A stretch of 15,832 nucleotides of DNA from DAIMFL01 sp964372215 (GTDB lineage: Bacteria; Pseudomonadota; Alphaproteobacteria; Dongiales; Dongiaceae): NCBI GenBank assembly GCA_964372215.1, contig CAYJQC010000058.1:1-15832 (forward strand), given 5' to 3'. The translations under genes were made by a program, and so were the position numbers. The notes under the pieces are model-generated. The model ran no database searches, was not told where the DNA came from, and saw only the letters and a program-made list of their open reading frames with translations. Positions 5,169-14,530 of this stretch are shown here, one piece after another. Every line of letters begins with the position of its first letter. The first letter of the stretch is position 1.

Positions 5169-6320
5169 CTACTGCACCACGATCCTCGGCGCCTGGCGGG
5201 CGCTGCCGCCGATCGATGCCTGGACCTTCTCCCAGACCCGGGCCGCGATCGCCATGTAGCTGCCGGCATGCGGGCTGTCGGGCTGCGACACCACGATCGG
5301 GCGGCCGCTGTCCGAGGTCTCGCGGATCGCCATGTCGAGCGGGATCTCGCCGAGGAACTCCATCCCCAGCTTGTCCGCCTCGCGCCGGGCTCCGCCATGG
5401 CTGAAGATGTCGCTGCGCCCCTGGCAGTGCGGGCAGACGAAATAGCTCATGTTCTCGATGATGCCGAGCACGGGCACGTCGACCCGGCGGAACATGTTGA
5501 GGCCCTTGCGGGCGTCCAAGAGCGCGATGTCCTGGGGGGTCGAGACGATGACGGCGCCGGTCAGCGGCACCTGCTGGGACATGGTGAGCTGGGCGTCGCC
5601 GGTGCCCGGCGGCAGGTCGACCACCAGCACGTCGAGCTCGCCCCAGGCGACGTCGCGCAGCATCTGCTGCAGCGCACCCATCACCATCGGCCCGCGCCAG
5701 ATGGTCGGCGTGTCCTCCGGCACCAGGAAGCCCATGGACATGCACTTGACCCCGTAGTTCTCCATCGGCGTCAGGATCTTGCCGTCGGCCGAGGTCGGCC
5801 GGCCGGAGATGCCCATCATGCGCGGCTGGGACGGGCCGTAGATGTCGGCGTCGAGCAGGCCGACCGCCAGGCCGAGCCGCTTCAGGCCGAGCGCCAGGTT
5901 GACCGCGGTGGTCGACTTGCCGACGCCGCCCTTGCCGCTGGCGACCGCCACGATCGAGCGCACGCCCGGCACCAGCGGCTTGTCGGCCGCCTGGCCCTTG
6001 CCATGGCCCTGTCCCGGGCCGTGCGCGCGGCCATGCGCCGCCGGGGCCTGGGGCGCGGCGGCGGGGCGCGGATTATGGGCGGTCAGCACGGCGGTCACCG
6101 ACAACACGCCGGCGAGCGCCTCGACGGCGCGCTCGGCCGCCTTGCGCAGGGGTTCCAGTCGCGGGCCCCGCTGCGGGTCGACCTCGATGGCGAAGCCGAC
6201 ATTGCCGTCCTTCACCACCAGGCCCGAAATCATGCCCAGCGCGACCACGTCGCCGCCGCGTTCGGGGTCGACGACGGCGCGGAGCGCGTCCAGCACCTGC
6301 TGCTCGGAAACCTGCGTCAT
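5169..6320 (-). CDS. mrp: Mrp/ApbC-type iron-sulfur carrier ATPase
   Basis: This family binds and transfers Fe-S clusters to apo-proteins in the cytoplasm using a deviant Walker-type ATPase of the ParA/MinD group. The 383-residue protein starts with a DUF59/MIP18 domain (about 5-85, with VVDPERGGDVVALGMISGL at 16-34). A Gly/His/Ala-rich linker (about 88-112) follows, then the ATPase domain with Walker A GKGGVGKS (129-136), LLDADIYGPSQPRM (156-169) and VVDLPPGTGDAQLT (233-246). The cluster-binding CPHC is at 296-299. The ATG at 6320 fits the family start; 51 extra codons upstream are open but do not look like protein. GGGA lies about 10 nt before it. The gene is divergent from hflK. Confidence 0.94.
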   Translation of the reverse strand: MTQVSEQQVLDALRAVVDPERGGDVVALGMISGLVVKDGNVGFAIEVDPQRGPRLEPLRKAAERAVEALAGVLSVTAVLTAHNPRPAAAPQAPAAHGRAHGPGQGHGKGQAADKPLVPGVRSIVAVASGKGGVGKSTTAVNLALGLKRLGLAVGLLDADIYGPSQPRMMGISGRPTSADGKILTPMENYGVKCMSMGFLVPEDTPTIWRGPMVMGALQQMLRDVAWGELDVLVVDLPPGTGDAQLTMSQQVPLTGAVIVSTPQDIALLDARKGLNMFRRVDVPVLGIIENMSYFVCPHCQGRSDIFSHGGARREADKLGMEFLGEIPLDMAIRETSDSGRPIVVSQPDSPHAGSYMAIAARVWEKVQASIGGSARQAPRIVVQ

Positions 6321-6345
6321 GGTTGAAATCCCAGCGCCGCAACCA

Positions 6346-6369
6346 ATTTTAGGGGACTGACAGGGGGAC
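6346..6369 (-). promoter_or_regulatory. Possible mrp promoter -10 region
   Basis: TAAAAT on the minus strand (6351-6346) is a good -10 box that would start a transcript about 20 nt before the mrp ATG. The sequence 17 nt further upstream (CTGCGG) is a poor -35, so this is tentative. Confidence 0.25.
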
Positions 6370-6375
6370 CGCAGG

Positions 6376-6405
6376 TTGCGGCCAACGGTCGACGTGTCAT
6401 ATAAG
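6376..6405 (+). promoter_or_regulatory. Possible hflK-hflC promoter
   Basis: TTGCGG (6376-6381) and TATAAG (6400-6405), with an 18-nt spacer, make a reasonable housekeeping-type promoter in an otherwise G+C-rich gap. Transcription would start near 6412, about 65 nt before the hflK ATG. Confidence 0.4.
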
Positions 6406-6476
6406 GCGTTCCCCATCCCATTGGAAGCACCGGGGGAGGGCGCGGCGCGCCGGCAGCACCAGCGAAGGATCAATTC

Positions 6477-7604
6477 ATGTCGTGGCAGAACCAGGGCGGC
6501 GGCGGACAGGGGCCGTGGGGCCGCGGGCCCACGGGCGGCCAGCGCCCGCCCGATATCGAGGAATTGCTGCGGCGCAGCCAGGACCGCGTCAAGCGCTTCC
6601 TGCCCGGCGGCTTCGGCGGCGGGCGCGGCCTCGTGCTGCTGGTCGTCGCAGCCGTCGCCCTGTGGGGCGTCAGCGGCTTCTACAACGTCCAGCCGAACGA
6701 GCAGGGTGTCGAGCTGGTGTTCGGGAGGTATGCCGAGACCACCGATCCGGGCCTCAACTATAATTGGCCGGCGCCGATCGGCGACGTGGAGACCCCGAAG
6801 GTCACCGAGCTGAACCGGGTCGAGGTCGGGTTCCGCTCCGGCACCGACGGGACGCGCTCGGCCGGCGGGCGGGACATCGTCGAGGAGAGCCTGATGCTCA
6901 CCGGCGACGAGAACATCATCGACATCCAGTTCGTGGTGTTCTGGCGCATCAAGGATGCCGGCCAGTTCCTGTTCAACGTGGCCGAGCCCGAGGAGACGGT
7001 GAAGCGCGCCGCCGAGGCGGCGATGCGCGAGATGATCGGCCAGACGCCGTTCGAGCGGGCCCGGACCCAGGGCCGGGCCGAGATCCAGGCGCGCTCGCTG
7101 GAACTCATCCAGCGCATTCTCGACAGCTACGACTCCGGCATCCTGGTGACCCAGGTGGAGATGCAGAAGGTCGATCCGCCGCAGACGGTGATCGAGGCGT
7201 TCCGCGACGTCCAGGCGGCCCGCGCCGACAAGGAGCGGCTGATCAACGAAGCCCAGCTCTACTTCAACCAGATCACCCAGCGCGCGGAAGGCGAGGCGCA
7301 GCAGCTCATCCGCGAGGGCGAGGGCTACAAGGCGCAGAAGGTGGCCATCGCCACCGGTGACGCCAGCCGCTTCCTGTCGGTGTTCAAGGAGTACAAGACC
7401 CAGCCGGAGGTCACCAAGCGACGCTTGTATTTGGAAACCATGTCGCAGGTGCTGAAGGGCATGGACAAGGTGCTGATCGACAATTCCGGCACCGGGACCG
7501 GCGCGGTGCCCTACCTGTCGCTGAACGAGCTTACCGACCGGGCGCGCAGCAACGCCGCGACGCCGGAGCCCAACTCAAGCACGACGACGGGAGGCACCCA
7601 GTGA
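6477..7604 (+). CDS. hflK: HflK, membrane regulator of the FtsH protease
   Basis: HflK and HflC form an inner-membrane complex of SPFH proteins that surrounds FtsH and limits its proteolysis of membrane proteins. The 375-residue protein has the typical Gly/Gln-rich N-terminus (1-22), one transmembrane helix (about 51-68), then the SPFH/Band 7 domain from about 68 (GFYNVQPNEQGVELVFGRY, FWRIKDAGQFLFNV, MREMIGQTPFERARTQGR). An Ala/Glu/Gln-rich coiled-coil segment (about 240-290) and a Ser/Thr-rich C-terminus follow. AAGGA lies about 9 nt before the ATG. Its stop overlaps the hflC start (GTGA), so the two are translated together. Confidence 0.96.
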   Translation: MSWQNQGGGGQGPWGRGPTGGQRPPDIEELLRRSQDRVKRFLPGGFGGGRGLVLLVVAAVALWGVSGFYNVQPNEQGVELVFGRYAETTDPGLNYNWPAPIGDVETPKVTELNRVEVGFRSGTDGTRSAGGRDIVEESLMLTGDENIIDIQFVVFWRIKDAGQFLFNVAEPEETVKRAAEAAMREMIGQTPFERARTQGRAEIQARSLELIQRILDSYDSGILVTQVEMQKVDPPQTVIEAFRDVQAARADKERLINEAQLYFNQITQRAEGEAQQLIREGEGYKAQKVAIATGDASRFLSVFKEYKTQPEVTKRRLYLETMSQVLKGMDKVLIDNSGTGTGAVPYLSLNELTDRARSNAATPEPNSSTTTGGTQ

Positions 7605-8503
7605 ACCGGCCCATCTTGATCGGCCTGCTGGTCGCGGTCGCCGTCGTCGTCTTCGTGGCATTGTCCTCGACGTTCGTCGTGAACCAGCGCGAGCAGGCGC
7701 TGGTGGTCCAGCTCGGCGAGCCCAAGCGGGTGATCGACGAGCCGGGCCTCAACTTCAAGATCCCGTTCGTCCAGAAGGTCTTCTACTTCGACAAGCGGGT
7801 GCTGAACTTCGACGCCCCGGCGCAGGAGGCGCCGACCCTCGACCAGAAGCAGGTCGTCATCGAGTCCTATGCCAAGTACCGCATCACAGATGCGCTGACT
7901 TTCTTCCAGCGGGTGCGTGACGAAACCGGCGCCGCACAGCGGCTGGGGCCGATCATCAACTCGACCCTGCGCGAGCAGCTCGGCGAGATCCCGATGTCGC
8001 TGATCCTGACCGCCCAGCGCGCCGAGTTCATGCAGGACATCACCAAGCAGGTGAACACCGCCGGCAAGGAGTTCGGCATCGACGTGCTCGACGTCCGCAT
8101 GAAACGGGTCGACCTGCCGCCGGAGAACAGCGAGGCGATCTTCCGGCGCATGCAGACCCAGCGCCAGCAGGAGGCCGCCCGCTTCCGGGCCGAAGGCCAG
8201 CGCGACGCCCAGGCGCTCAAGGCCGAGGCCAACAAGCAGCAGGTGGTCATCATCTCCGACGCCAAGCGCCAGGCGGAGATCCTGCGCGGCGAGGGCGATG
8301 CCGAGGCGACCCGGATCTACAACGAGGCCTATGGCCAGGATCCGGCGTTCTTCGATTTCTACCGCTCCATGCAGGCGCTCACCGAGGGTCTGGCCAGCGA
8401 CACGACTTCCTATGTCGGCCCGCCGAGCGGCGACTTCTTCCGCTTCTTCGGCGACGAGCAGGGGGCGGCCGCGGTGGGTGGATCGGCCCCTGCCGGGCAG
8501 TAG
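7601..8503 (+). CDS. hflC: HflC, membrane regulator of the FtsH protease
   Basis: This is the partner of HflK. The 300-residue protein has an N-terminal membrane helix (about 4-24) and the SPFH domain (about 25-190: VNQREQALVVQLGEPKRV, DKRVLNFDAPAQE, DVLDVRMKRVDLP). An Arg/Gln/Ala-rich coiled coil (about 182-240) precedes the conserved DPAFFDFYRSMQAL (247-260). Translation starts at GTG, which overlaps the hflK stop as GTGA; GGGAGG lies 6 nt upstream, giving a strong coupled site. A Gly/Ala-rich tail closes the protein. Confidence 0.96.
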   Translation: MNRPILIGLLVAVAVVVFVALSSTFVVNQREQALVVQLGEPKRVIDEPGLNFKIPFVQKVFYFDKRVLNFDAPAQEAPTLDQKQVVIESYAKYRITDALTFFQRVRDETGAAQRLGPIINSTLREQLGEIPMSLILTAQRAEFMQDITKQVNTAGKEFGIDVLDVRMKRVDLPPENSEAIFRRMQTQRQQEAARFRAEGQRDAQALKAEANKQQVVIISDAKRQAEILRGEGDAEATRIYNEAYGQDPAFFDFYRSMQALTEGLASDTTSYVGPPSGDFFRFFGDEQGAAAVGGSAPAGQ

Positions 8504-8542
8504 CCGGCTGTCCGCGGCATTGCTCGAGCGCGGCGAGGCACG

Positions 8543-8746
8543 ATGATGGGCGGCCTCGGACTCGTCGACCTCTTGACCGCGCTCGGCCTGGTCCTGGTGA
8601 TCGAGGGCCTGCTGCTGGCCGCGATTCCCGAGCTGCTGCGGCGCATGGTGGTGGCGGTCGCGAGCCAGCCCGTCGATGCGTTGCGGATCGGCGGCGTGAT
8701 CTCCGCCGCGATCGGCGTGGCGATCGTCTGGCTGGCGCGCGGCTGA
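8543..8746 (+). CDS. DUF2065 small membrane protein
   Basis: This 67-residue protein has two hydrophobic helices (about 7-31 and 45-65) separated by the loop PELLRRMVVAVASQPVDALR. This matches DUF2065, a small inner-membrane family often found directly after hflC. Function is unknown; the position suggests a link to the HflKC-FtsH complex. Two adjacent ATG codons (8543, 8546) are possible starts, with GAGG a few nt upstream. It lies 39 bp after hflC and is probably in the same operon. Confidence 0.82.
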   Translation: MMGGLGLVDLLTALGLVLVIEGLLLAAIPELLRRMVVAVASQPVDALRIGGVISAAIGVAIVWLARG

Positions 8747-8982
8747 GCGCAGCGGACCGGCGTGCATCTGCCCGGGACCGCTTCGGCGGCCGGAGTCGCG
8801 CGGAAGTGAGCGGCGAAGCGTTACCCGTTTCGGCGCGGGCTGACGTATGATGTGCGGGAGATGCCTGACAATCGCCGCCGTGCGCTTGAACCCATTTAGA
8901 TAGAACAGACGCGGAACGCTCGCGCCGGCGCGCACCGGCGCCCCACAGCCCCGTCCGCGGAGCATCCTTGGAGAAGTCATCG
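8747..8982. other. Gap before degP with possible control elements
   Basis: No gene is seen. A short CCGC-TTCG-GCGG hairpin (8778-8789) follows the DUF2065 gene. TATGAT (8846-8851) is a good -10 box without a clear -35. CCCATTTA (8891-8898) resembles the -10 box of heat-shock sigma-32 promoters, but no matching CTTGAA-type -35 is found at the right distance. GCGCCGG and CCGGCGC (8922-8928, 8935-8941) form a 7-bp hairpin in the presumed degP leader. Confidence 0.35.
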
Positions 8983-10494
8983 ATGAGCGCCAAGTTCCCC
9001 TCCACGTCCCGACCCGCTTCTGGCGTCCGGGCGATCGCCTATCCGGTATCCGGCATGGCGGCCGACGGGCGGGCCTGGCGCTGGCTGCTGCTGCCGGCGC
9101 TGCTCGCGCTGGCGCTGGCCTGGGCCGGTGCGGCGCACGCGCGCTCCGCCCCCGACAGCTTCGCCGATCTGGCCGAACAGCTGCTGCCGGCGGTGGTCAA
9201 CATCGCCTCCAGTCAGCAGGTCCAGGATTCGACCGGCGACCAGGACATGGACGAGTTCTTCAAGGACTTCTTCGATCGCCAGCGGCGCGAGGGACAGCCG
9301 CGCCGGGCGACCTCGCTGGGCTCCGGGTTCATCGTCGACGCCAGCGGCTACATCGTGACCAACAACCACGTGGTCGCTGAGGCCGACGAGATCACCGTGC
9401 GGCTGCATGACGACCGCGAGCTGAAGGCGACCCTGGTCGGCCGCGACGAGAAGACCGACCTGGCGCTGCTCAAGGTCGACTCGCCGGTCGACCTGCCGTT
9501 CGTGCCCTGGGGCGATTCCGACGAGACCCGGATCGGCGACTGGGTGCTGGCGATCGGCAATCCGTTCGGCCTCGGCGGCTCGGTGACCGCGGGCATCGTC
9601 TCGGCGCGCCAGCGCGACATCAACGCCGGCCCCTACGACGATTTCATCCAGACCGACGCCTCGATCAATCGCGGCAACTCCGGCGGCCCGATGTTCAACA
9701 TGGATGGCCAGGTGATCGGCATCAACACCGCGATCTTCTCGCCTTCCGGCGGCAGCGTCGGCATCGGTTTCGCCATCCCCTCCCAGCTCGCCCGCCACGT
9801 GATCGAGCAGCTTCGCGAATTCGGCCACGCCCGGCGCGGCTGGCTCGGCGTGCGCATCCAGACCGTGACCGACGATCTGGTCGAGGGCCTGCGGCTCAAG
9901 GACACCAAGGGCGCGCTGGTCGCCAACGTGACGCCCGACGGTCCGGCGGCGGCGGCCGGCATCCAGCAGGGTGACGTGATCACCGAGTTCGACGGCAAGC
10001 CGATTACCGAGATGCGCAAGCTGCCGCGCATCGTCGCGGAGACCCCGGTCGAGCAGGAGGTCGCGGTGGTGGTCTGGCGCCAGGGGCGCGAGATGACTCT
10101 CAAGGTCACGCTGGGCGAGCTCGACGAGACCGAGACCGCGGCGGCGACGACCGATCTGCCCAAGGAGTCCCAGGGTCCGACCAGCGAAGGCCCGGTCGAG
10201 GCGCTCGGCTTGGTTGTCGCCGAGCTGTCGCCGGAACTGCGCGAGCGCTTCCAGCTCGGCGACGAGACGGCTGGCGTGGTGGTGACCGAGGTGGCGCCCG
10301 ACGGTGCCGCGGCGGAAAAGGGGCTGCAGCCCGGCGACGTGATCGTCGAGGTCGACCAGCAGACGGTGTCGAGCCCGGCCGACATCACCGGCCGGGTCGA
10401 CGAGGCCAAGGCCAACAGCTACCGGGTGGTGACGCTGCTGGTGTACCGGCAGGGCGACTACCAGTGGGTGGCGATCCGCATCGACCGCGGCTGA
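8983..10494 (+). CDS. degP: DegP/HtrA (Do) family periplasmic serine protease
   Basis: This secreted protease and chaperone degrades or holds misfolded envelope proteins. The 503-residue protein has a signal peptide with an unusually long n-region (about 30 residues), a hydrophobic core (about 35-48) and a probable cut after AHA (residue 53). The trypsin-like domain shows the triad His129 (TNNHVV), Asp159 (KTDLALLKV) and Ser233 (GNSGGP). Two PDZ domains follow (about 280-378 and 405-490). I chose ATG 8983 because GGAGAAG stands 6 nt before it; the frame also opens at a TTG five codons earlier. A later ATG 24 codons in would give a shorter signal but has no ribosome site. It follows hflKC and converges with serB at 6 bp. 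Confidence 0.95.
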   Translation: MSAKFPSTSRPASGVRAIAYPVSGMAADGRAWRWLLLPALLALALAWAGAAHARSAPDSFADLAEQLLPAVVNIASSQQVQDSTGDQDMDEFFKDFFDRQRREGQPRRATSLGSGFIVDASGYIVTNNHVVAEADEITVRLHDDRELKATLVGRDEKTDLALLKVDSPVDLPFVPWGDSDETRIGDWVLAIGNPFGLGGSVTAGIVSARQRDINAGPYDDFIQTDASINRGNSGGPMFNMDGQVIGINTAIFSPSGGSVGIGFAIPSQLARHVIEQLREFGHARRGWLGVRIQTVTDDLVEGLRLKDTKGALVANVTPDGPAAAAGIQQGDVITEFDGKPITEMRKLPRIVAETPVEQEVAVVVWRQGREMTLKVTLGELDETETAAATTDLPKESQGPTSEGPVEALGLVVAELSPELRERFQLGDETAGVVVTEVAPDGAAAEKGLQPGDVIVEVDQQTVSSPADITGRVDEAKANSYRVVTLLVYRQGDYQWVAIRIDRG

Positions 10495-10500
10495 CCGGCC

Positions 10501-11394
10501 CTAGAAGCGGATCTCGGCCTGGCGGTATCCCTGGAAGTACAGCAGGGCGGTGAGGTCGCCGTGGTCGACCCGGCAGGCAACGGCGGCCGCGACCACCGGC
10601 TTCGCCCGGTAGGCGACGCCGAGACCGGCGGCTTCGAGCATGGCGAGATCGTTGGCGCCGTCGCCCACCGCCACCGCGTCCGCCGGCGTGGCGCCCCGTG
10701 CGCCGGAGAGCCGGTGCAGGGCGGCGAGCTTGGCCTCGCGGCCGAGGATCGGCTCGCCGACCTTGCCGGTGAGGCGGCCGTTCTCGATCAGCAGATTGTT
10801 CGCCTCGTCGCAGTCGAAGCCGACGGCGGCGGCGATGCGCGAGGTGAACCAGCGAAAGCCGCCGGAGACCAGCGCGGTCAGCGCGCCATGGGCCCGCATG
10901 GTCCGCACCAGCTCGCGCGCGCCGGGATTGAGGCGGATGCCGGCCAGGGTCCGCGACAACGCCTCCTCCGGCAGGCCGGCGATCATCGCCACCCGTTCCC
11001 GCAGCGCGGTCGGGAAGTCGATCTCGCCGTTCATGCTGCGCGCGGTGATCGCCGCGATTCGCTCCTTCAGGCCGGCAAAGCCGGCGAGCTCGTCCAGCGT
11101 CTCGGCGGCGACGATGGTGGAATCCATGTCGGCCACCAGCAGCCGCTTGCGCCGGCCATCCGCCGGCTGCGCGAAGACGTCGACCGCCGCGCCGTCCAGG
11201 GCCGCGCGCGCGGCGATCAGCATGGCCTTAGGCTCGGCGTCGAACGGCAGGTCGCAGGCGATTCCGGTGGCCAGCCAGTCGGGCAGCCCGGCATGGACGC
11301 CGGCGGCGGTCAGCGCCTTGCGCGCCTCGGCGACATGAGCCGGGGTGAGGGCGGCCCCCGCCGGGTCGGCGACCAGGGTCAGAACCGATTGCAT
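10501..11394 (-). CDS. serB: Phosphoserine phosphatase SerB
   Basis: SerB performs the last step of serine synthesis, phosphoserine to serine. The 297-residue protein has an N-terminal regulatory-type domain (about 1-80) and a HAD phosphatase domain. The nucleophile motif is VADMDSTIV, with Asp89 and Asp91 of DMDST (89-93). The cap region with ITARSMNGEIDF lies between. Ser-Gly-Gly at 177-179, a lysine in GREAKL near 222, and GDGANDLAML (244-253) complete the four HAD motifs. I chose ATG 11394 as it gives the usual family start MQSVLTLVA; a GTG 11 codons earlier is possible, and neither has a clear ribosome site. The gene diverges from miaA across 53 bp. Confidence 0.95.
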   Translation of the reverse strand: MQSVLTLVADPAGAALTPAHVAEARKALTAAGVHAGLPDWLATGIACDLPFDAEPKAMLIAARAALDGAAVDVFAQPADGRRKRLLVADMDSTIVAAETLDELAGFAGLKERIAAITARSMNGEIDFPTALRERVAMIAGLPEEALSRTLAGIRLNPGARELVRTMRAHGALTALVSGGFRWFTSRIAAAVGFDCDEANNLLIENGRLTGKVGEPILGREAKLAALHRLSGARGATPADAVAVGDGANDLAMLEAAGLGVAYRAKPVVAAAVACRVDHGDLTALLYFQGYRQAEIRF

Positions 11395-11402
11395 GCGCGG
11401 AC

Positions 11403-11408
11403 TATGAT
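11403..11408 (+). promoter_or_regulatory. Possible miaA -10 box
   Basis: TATGAT in the 53-bp serB-miaA gap is a five-of-six match to a -10 box and lies 39 nt before the miaA ATG. No convincing -35 is found 16-18 nt upstream, inside the serB start. Confidence 0.25.
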
Positions 11409-11447
11409 GACGGCGATCCGGCAACACAAGCTGCCGGCGGCGCGGCG

Positions 11448-12422
11448 ATGAAGCGGGGCGGCGACCGCCTGCCGGTGGTGCTGATCGGCGGCCCGACCGC
11501 GAGCGGCAAGTCGGCGCTCGCCCTGGCGGTGGCCGAGGAATTCGACGGCACCGTCATCAACGCCGACTCCATGCAGGTCTATCGCGAACTGGCGATCCTG
11601 ACCGCCAGGCCCGGGCCGGGCGAGCTGGCGCGGGCGCCGCACCGGCTTTACGGCACGATCGCCGCCGCCGAGCGCTGTTCGGCGGCGCGCTGGCGCGACC
11701 TGGCGACCGCCGAAATCTCGACCAGCCATGGCGAGAACCGGCTGCCGGTGGTGGTCGGCGGCAGCGGCCTCTATCTGCGGGCGCTGGTCGATGGCCTGTC
11801 GCCGGTCCCCGAGGTGCCAGCGCAGACCCGCCGCGCGGCGCAGGACCGGCTGGCCGAGCTGGGCGCGCCGGGACTGCACGCGGCGCTGGCCGAGCGCGAC
11901 CCGGTGATGGCGGCGCGGCTGCAGCCGCGCGACCGCCAGCGCCTGGTGCGCGCCTGGGAAGTGCTCGAGGCGACCGGCCGCTCGCTCGCCGACTGGCAGG
12001 CCGAGCCGCCGCCGGCGCGCTCCGACCGGCCAGCGCTGCGGGCGCTTTGCCTGGTGCTGGAGCCGCCGCGCCCGGCGCTCTACGCCGCCTGCGACGCCCG
12101 CTTCCTGGCGATGCTCGAGGCCGGCGGGCTCGCCGAGGCGGCGGCGCTGGGGCGCCTTGGGCTCGATCCGGCGCTGCCCGCCATGAAGGCGCTCGGGCTG
12201 CCCGAGCTGCTCGCCCATCTGCGCGGCGAGTGCGGCCTGGCGCAGGCGACGGCCGCCGCCCAGCAGGCGACGCGGCGCTATGCCAAGCGGCAGGGGACCT
12301 GGTTTCGCCACCAAATGGCGGCGGCGCGGCGGCTCTCCACGGACGGAGTCGGCGCGCAACTTTTGGAAAGCCGGCGCTCTGAAATCTTTTCGATTATTCG
12401 TCAATTCATGTTGACCCTCTAG
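11448..12422 (+). CDS. miaA: tRNA dimethylallyltransferase MiaA
   Basis: MiaA adds the dimethylallyl group to A37 of tRNAs that read UNN codons, improving codon reading. The 324-residue protein begins with the P-loop GPTASGKS (15-22). NADSMQVYREL (38-48), PHRLYG (64-69) and VVGGSGLYLRAL (102-113) are the standard tRNA- and prenyl-donor-binding blocks. ALPAMKALGLPEL and TRRYAKRQGTWFRHQ in the C-terminal part are also characteristic. Length is normal for alphaproteobacteria. The start lacks a good ribosome site. The last codons are less G+C-rich and overlap a probable ilv promoter. Confidence 0.95.
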   Translation: MKRGGDRLPVVLIGGPTASGKSALALAVAEEFDGTVINADSMQVYRELAILTARPGPGELARAPHRLYGTIAAAERCSAARWRDLATAEISTSHGENRLPVVVGGSGLYLRALVDGLSPVPEVPAQTRRAAQDRLAELGAPGLHAALAERDPVMAARLQPRDRQRLVRAWEVLEATGRSLADWQAEPPPARSDRPALRALCLVLEPPRPALYAACDARFLAMLEAGGLAEAAALGRLGLDPALPAMKALGLPELLAHLRGECGLAQATAAAQQATRRYAKRQGTWFRHQMAAARRLSTDGVGAQLLESRRSEIFSIIRQFMLTL

Positions 12423-12439
12423 GGGTGAGCCACTAGGGT
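12411..12439 (+). promoter_or_regulatory. Possible ilv operon promoter
   Basis: TTGACC (12411-12416) and TAGGGT (12434-12439) are separated by exactly 17 nt. The -35 is strong and the -10 modest. The promoter overlaps the last codons of miaA in a locally A+T-richer patch. Transcription would start near 12446, giving a leader of about 107 nt before ilvI. Confidence 0.4.
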
Positions 12440-12446
12440 TGCGCCG

Positions 12447-12493
12447 GTCGCCGGCCGAAATCGCCGGCGACGGAGGGCTTTCACGCCCTTTTC
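12447..12493 (+). promoter_or_regulatory. Two leader hairpins before ilvI, possible attenuator
   Basis: Hairpin 1 is a perfect 9-bp stem, GTCGCCGGC (12447-12455) with GCCGGCGAC (12463-12471) and a 7-nt loop. Hairpin 2 follows directly: AGGGC (12474-12478) and GCCCT (12485-12489) with a 6-nt loop and then TTTC, like a short intrinsic terminator. It could end miaA transcription or act as an attenuator for ilvI. No leader peptide rich in Leu, Val or Ile codons is visible. Confidence 0.4.
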
Positions 12494-12552
12494 AAGCCGT
12501 CGAGCCCGGCAAAGCGCCGGAATTCGCGGCCCCCCACGGCGAGGATGGAGCC

Positions 12553-14316
<1,764 letters not shown>

Positions 14317-14366
14317 GCGCCGGCCCCGACATGGCGGCCAGCGCGACGAACCGACAGCATTGACCC

Positions 14367-14417
14367 GGGGACGAGCGAGCAGCGGGCGTGGGGCGCAAGG
14401 CCCTCGCCCGGGTCCCC
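14367..14417 (+). repeat. Inverted repeat A between ilvI and ilvN
   Basis: Outer arms GGGGAC (14367-14372) and GTCCCC (14412-14417) enclose a second stem, GGGCGTGGG (14384-14392) with CCCTCGCCC (14401-14409), having one T-T mismatch. No T-run follows. Confidence 0.45.
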
Positions 14418-14418
14418 A

Positions 14419-14453
14419 GACCAGGACCGCTTCGGATCGGAGCGATCTTGGTC
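14419..14453 (+). repeat. Inverted repeat B between ilvI and ilvN
   Basis: GACCAGGACCGCTTC (14419-14433) can pair with GGAGCGATCTTGGTC (14439-14453) over 15 positions, with one mismatch, two G-U pairs and a 5-nt loop. It is followed by CATCTTGTTAAA, only mildly T-rich. It could be a terminator or attenuator within the operon, or part of a dispersed repeat with the next element. Confidence 0.5.
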
Positions 14454-14467
14454 CATCTTGTTAAATA

Positions 14468-14512
14468 GGAGCATGATTCACGCATCGCCTCGATGCGATG
14501 CGATCATGCTCC
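14468..14512 (+). repeat. 45-nt palindromic element just before ilvN
   Basis: Perfect 10-bp outer arms GGAGCATGAT (14468-14477) and ATCATGCTCC (14503-14512) enclose a perfect 7-bp inner stem, CGCATCG (14481-14487) with CGATGCG (14491-14497), and a 3-nt loop. The outer arms resemble those of dispersed intergenic palindromes I recall from other alphaproteobacteria. The element ends 18 nt before the ilvN start and may affect its translation. Confidence 0.6.
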
Positions 14513-14530
14513 AAGGCGGAGCAGCATCCC

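Noticed and set aside
6321..6473. N-terminal extension of Mrp by 51 residues
   Set aside because: It would run through the mrp-hflK promoter region, and its Cys/Arg/Ser-rich translation does not resemble the family; the ATG at 6320 fits.
7511..8980. Long open frame on the minus strand across hflC
   Set aside because: Antisense shadow of hflC and DUF2065, rich in Arg, His and Leu with no recognisable motif.
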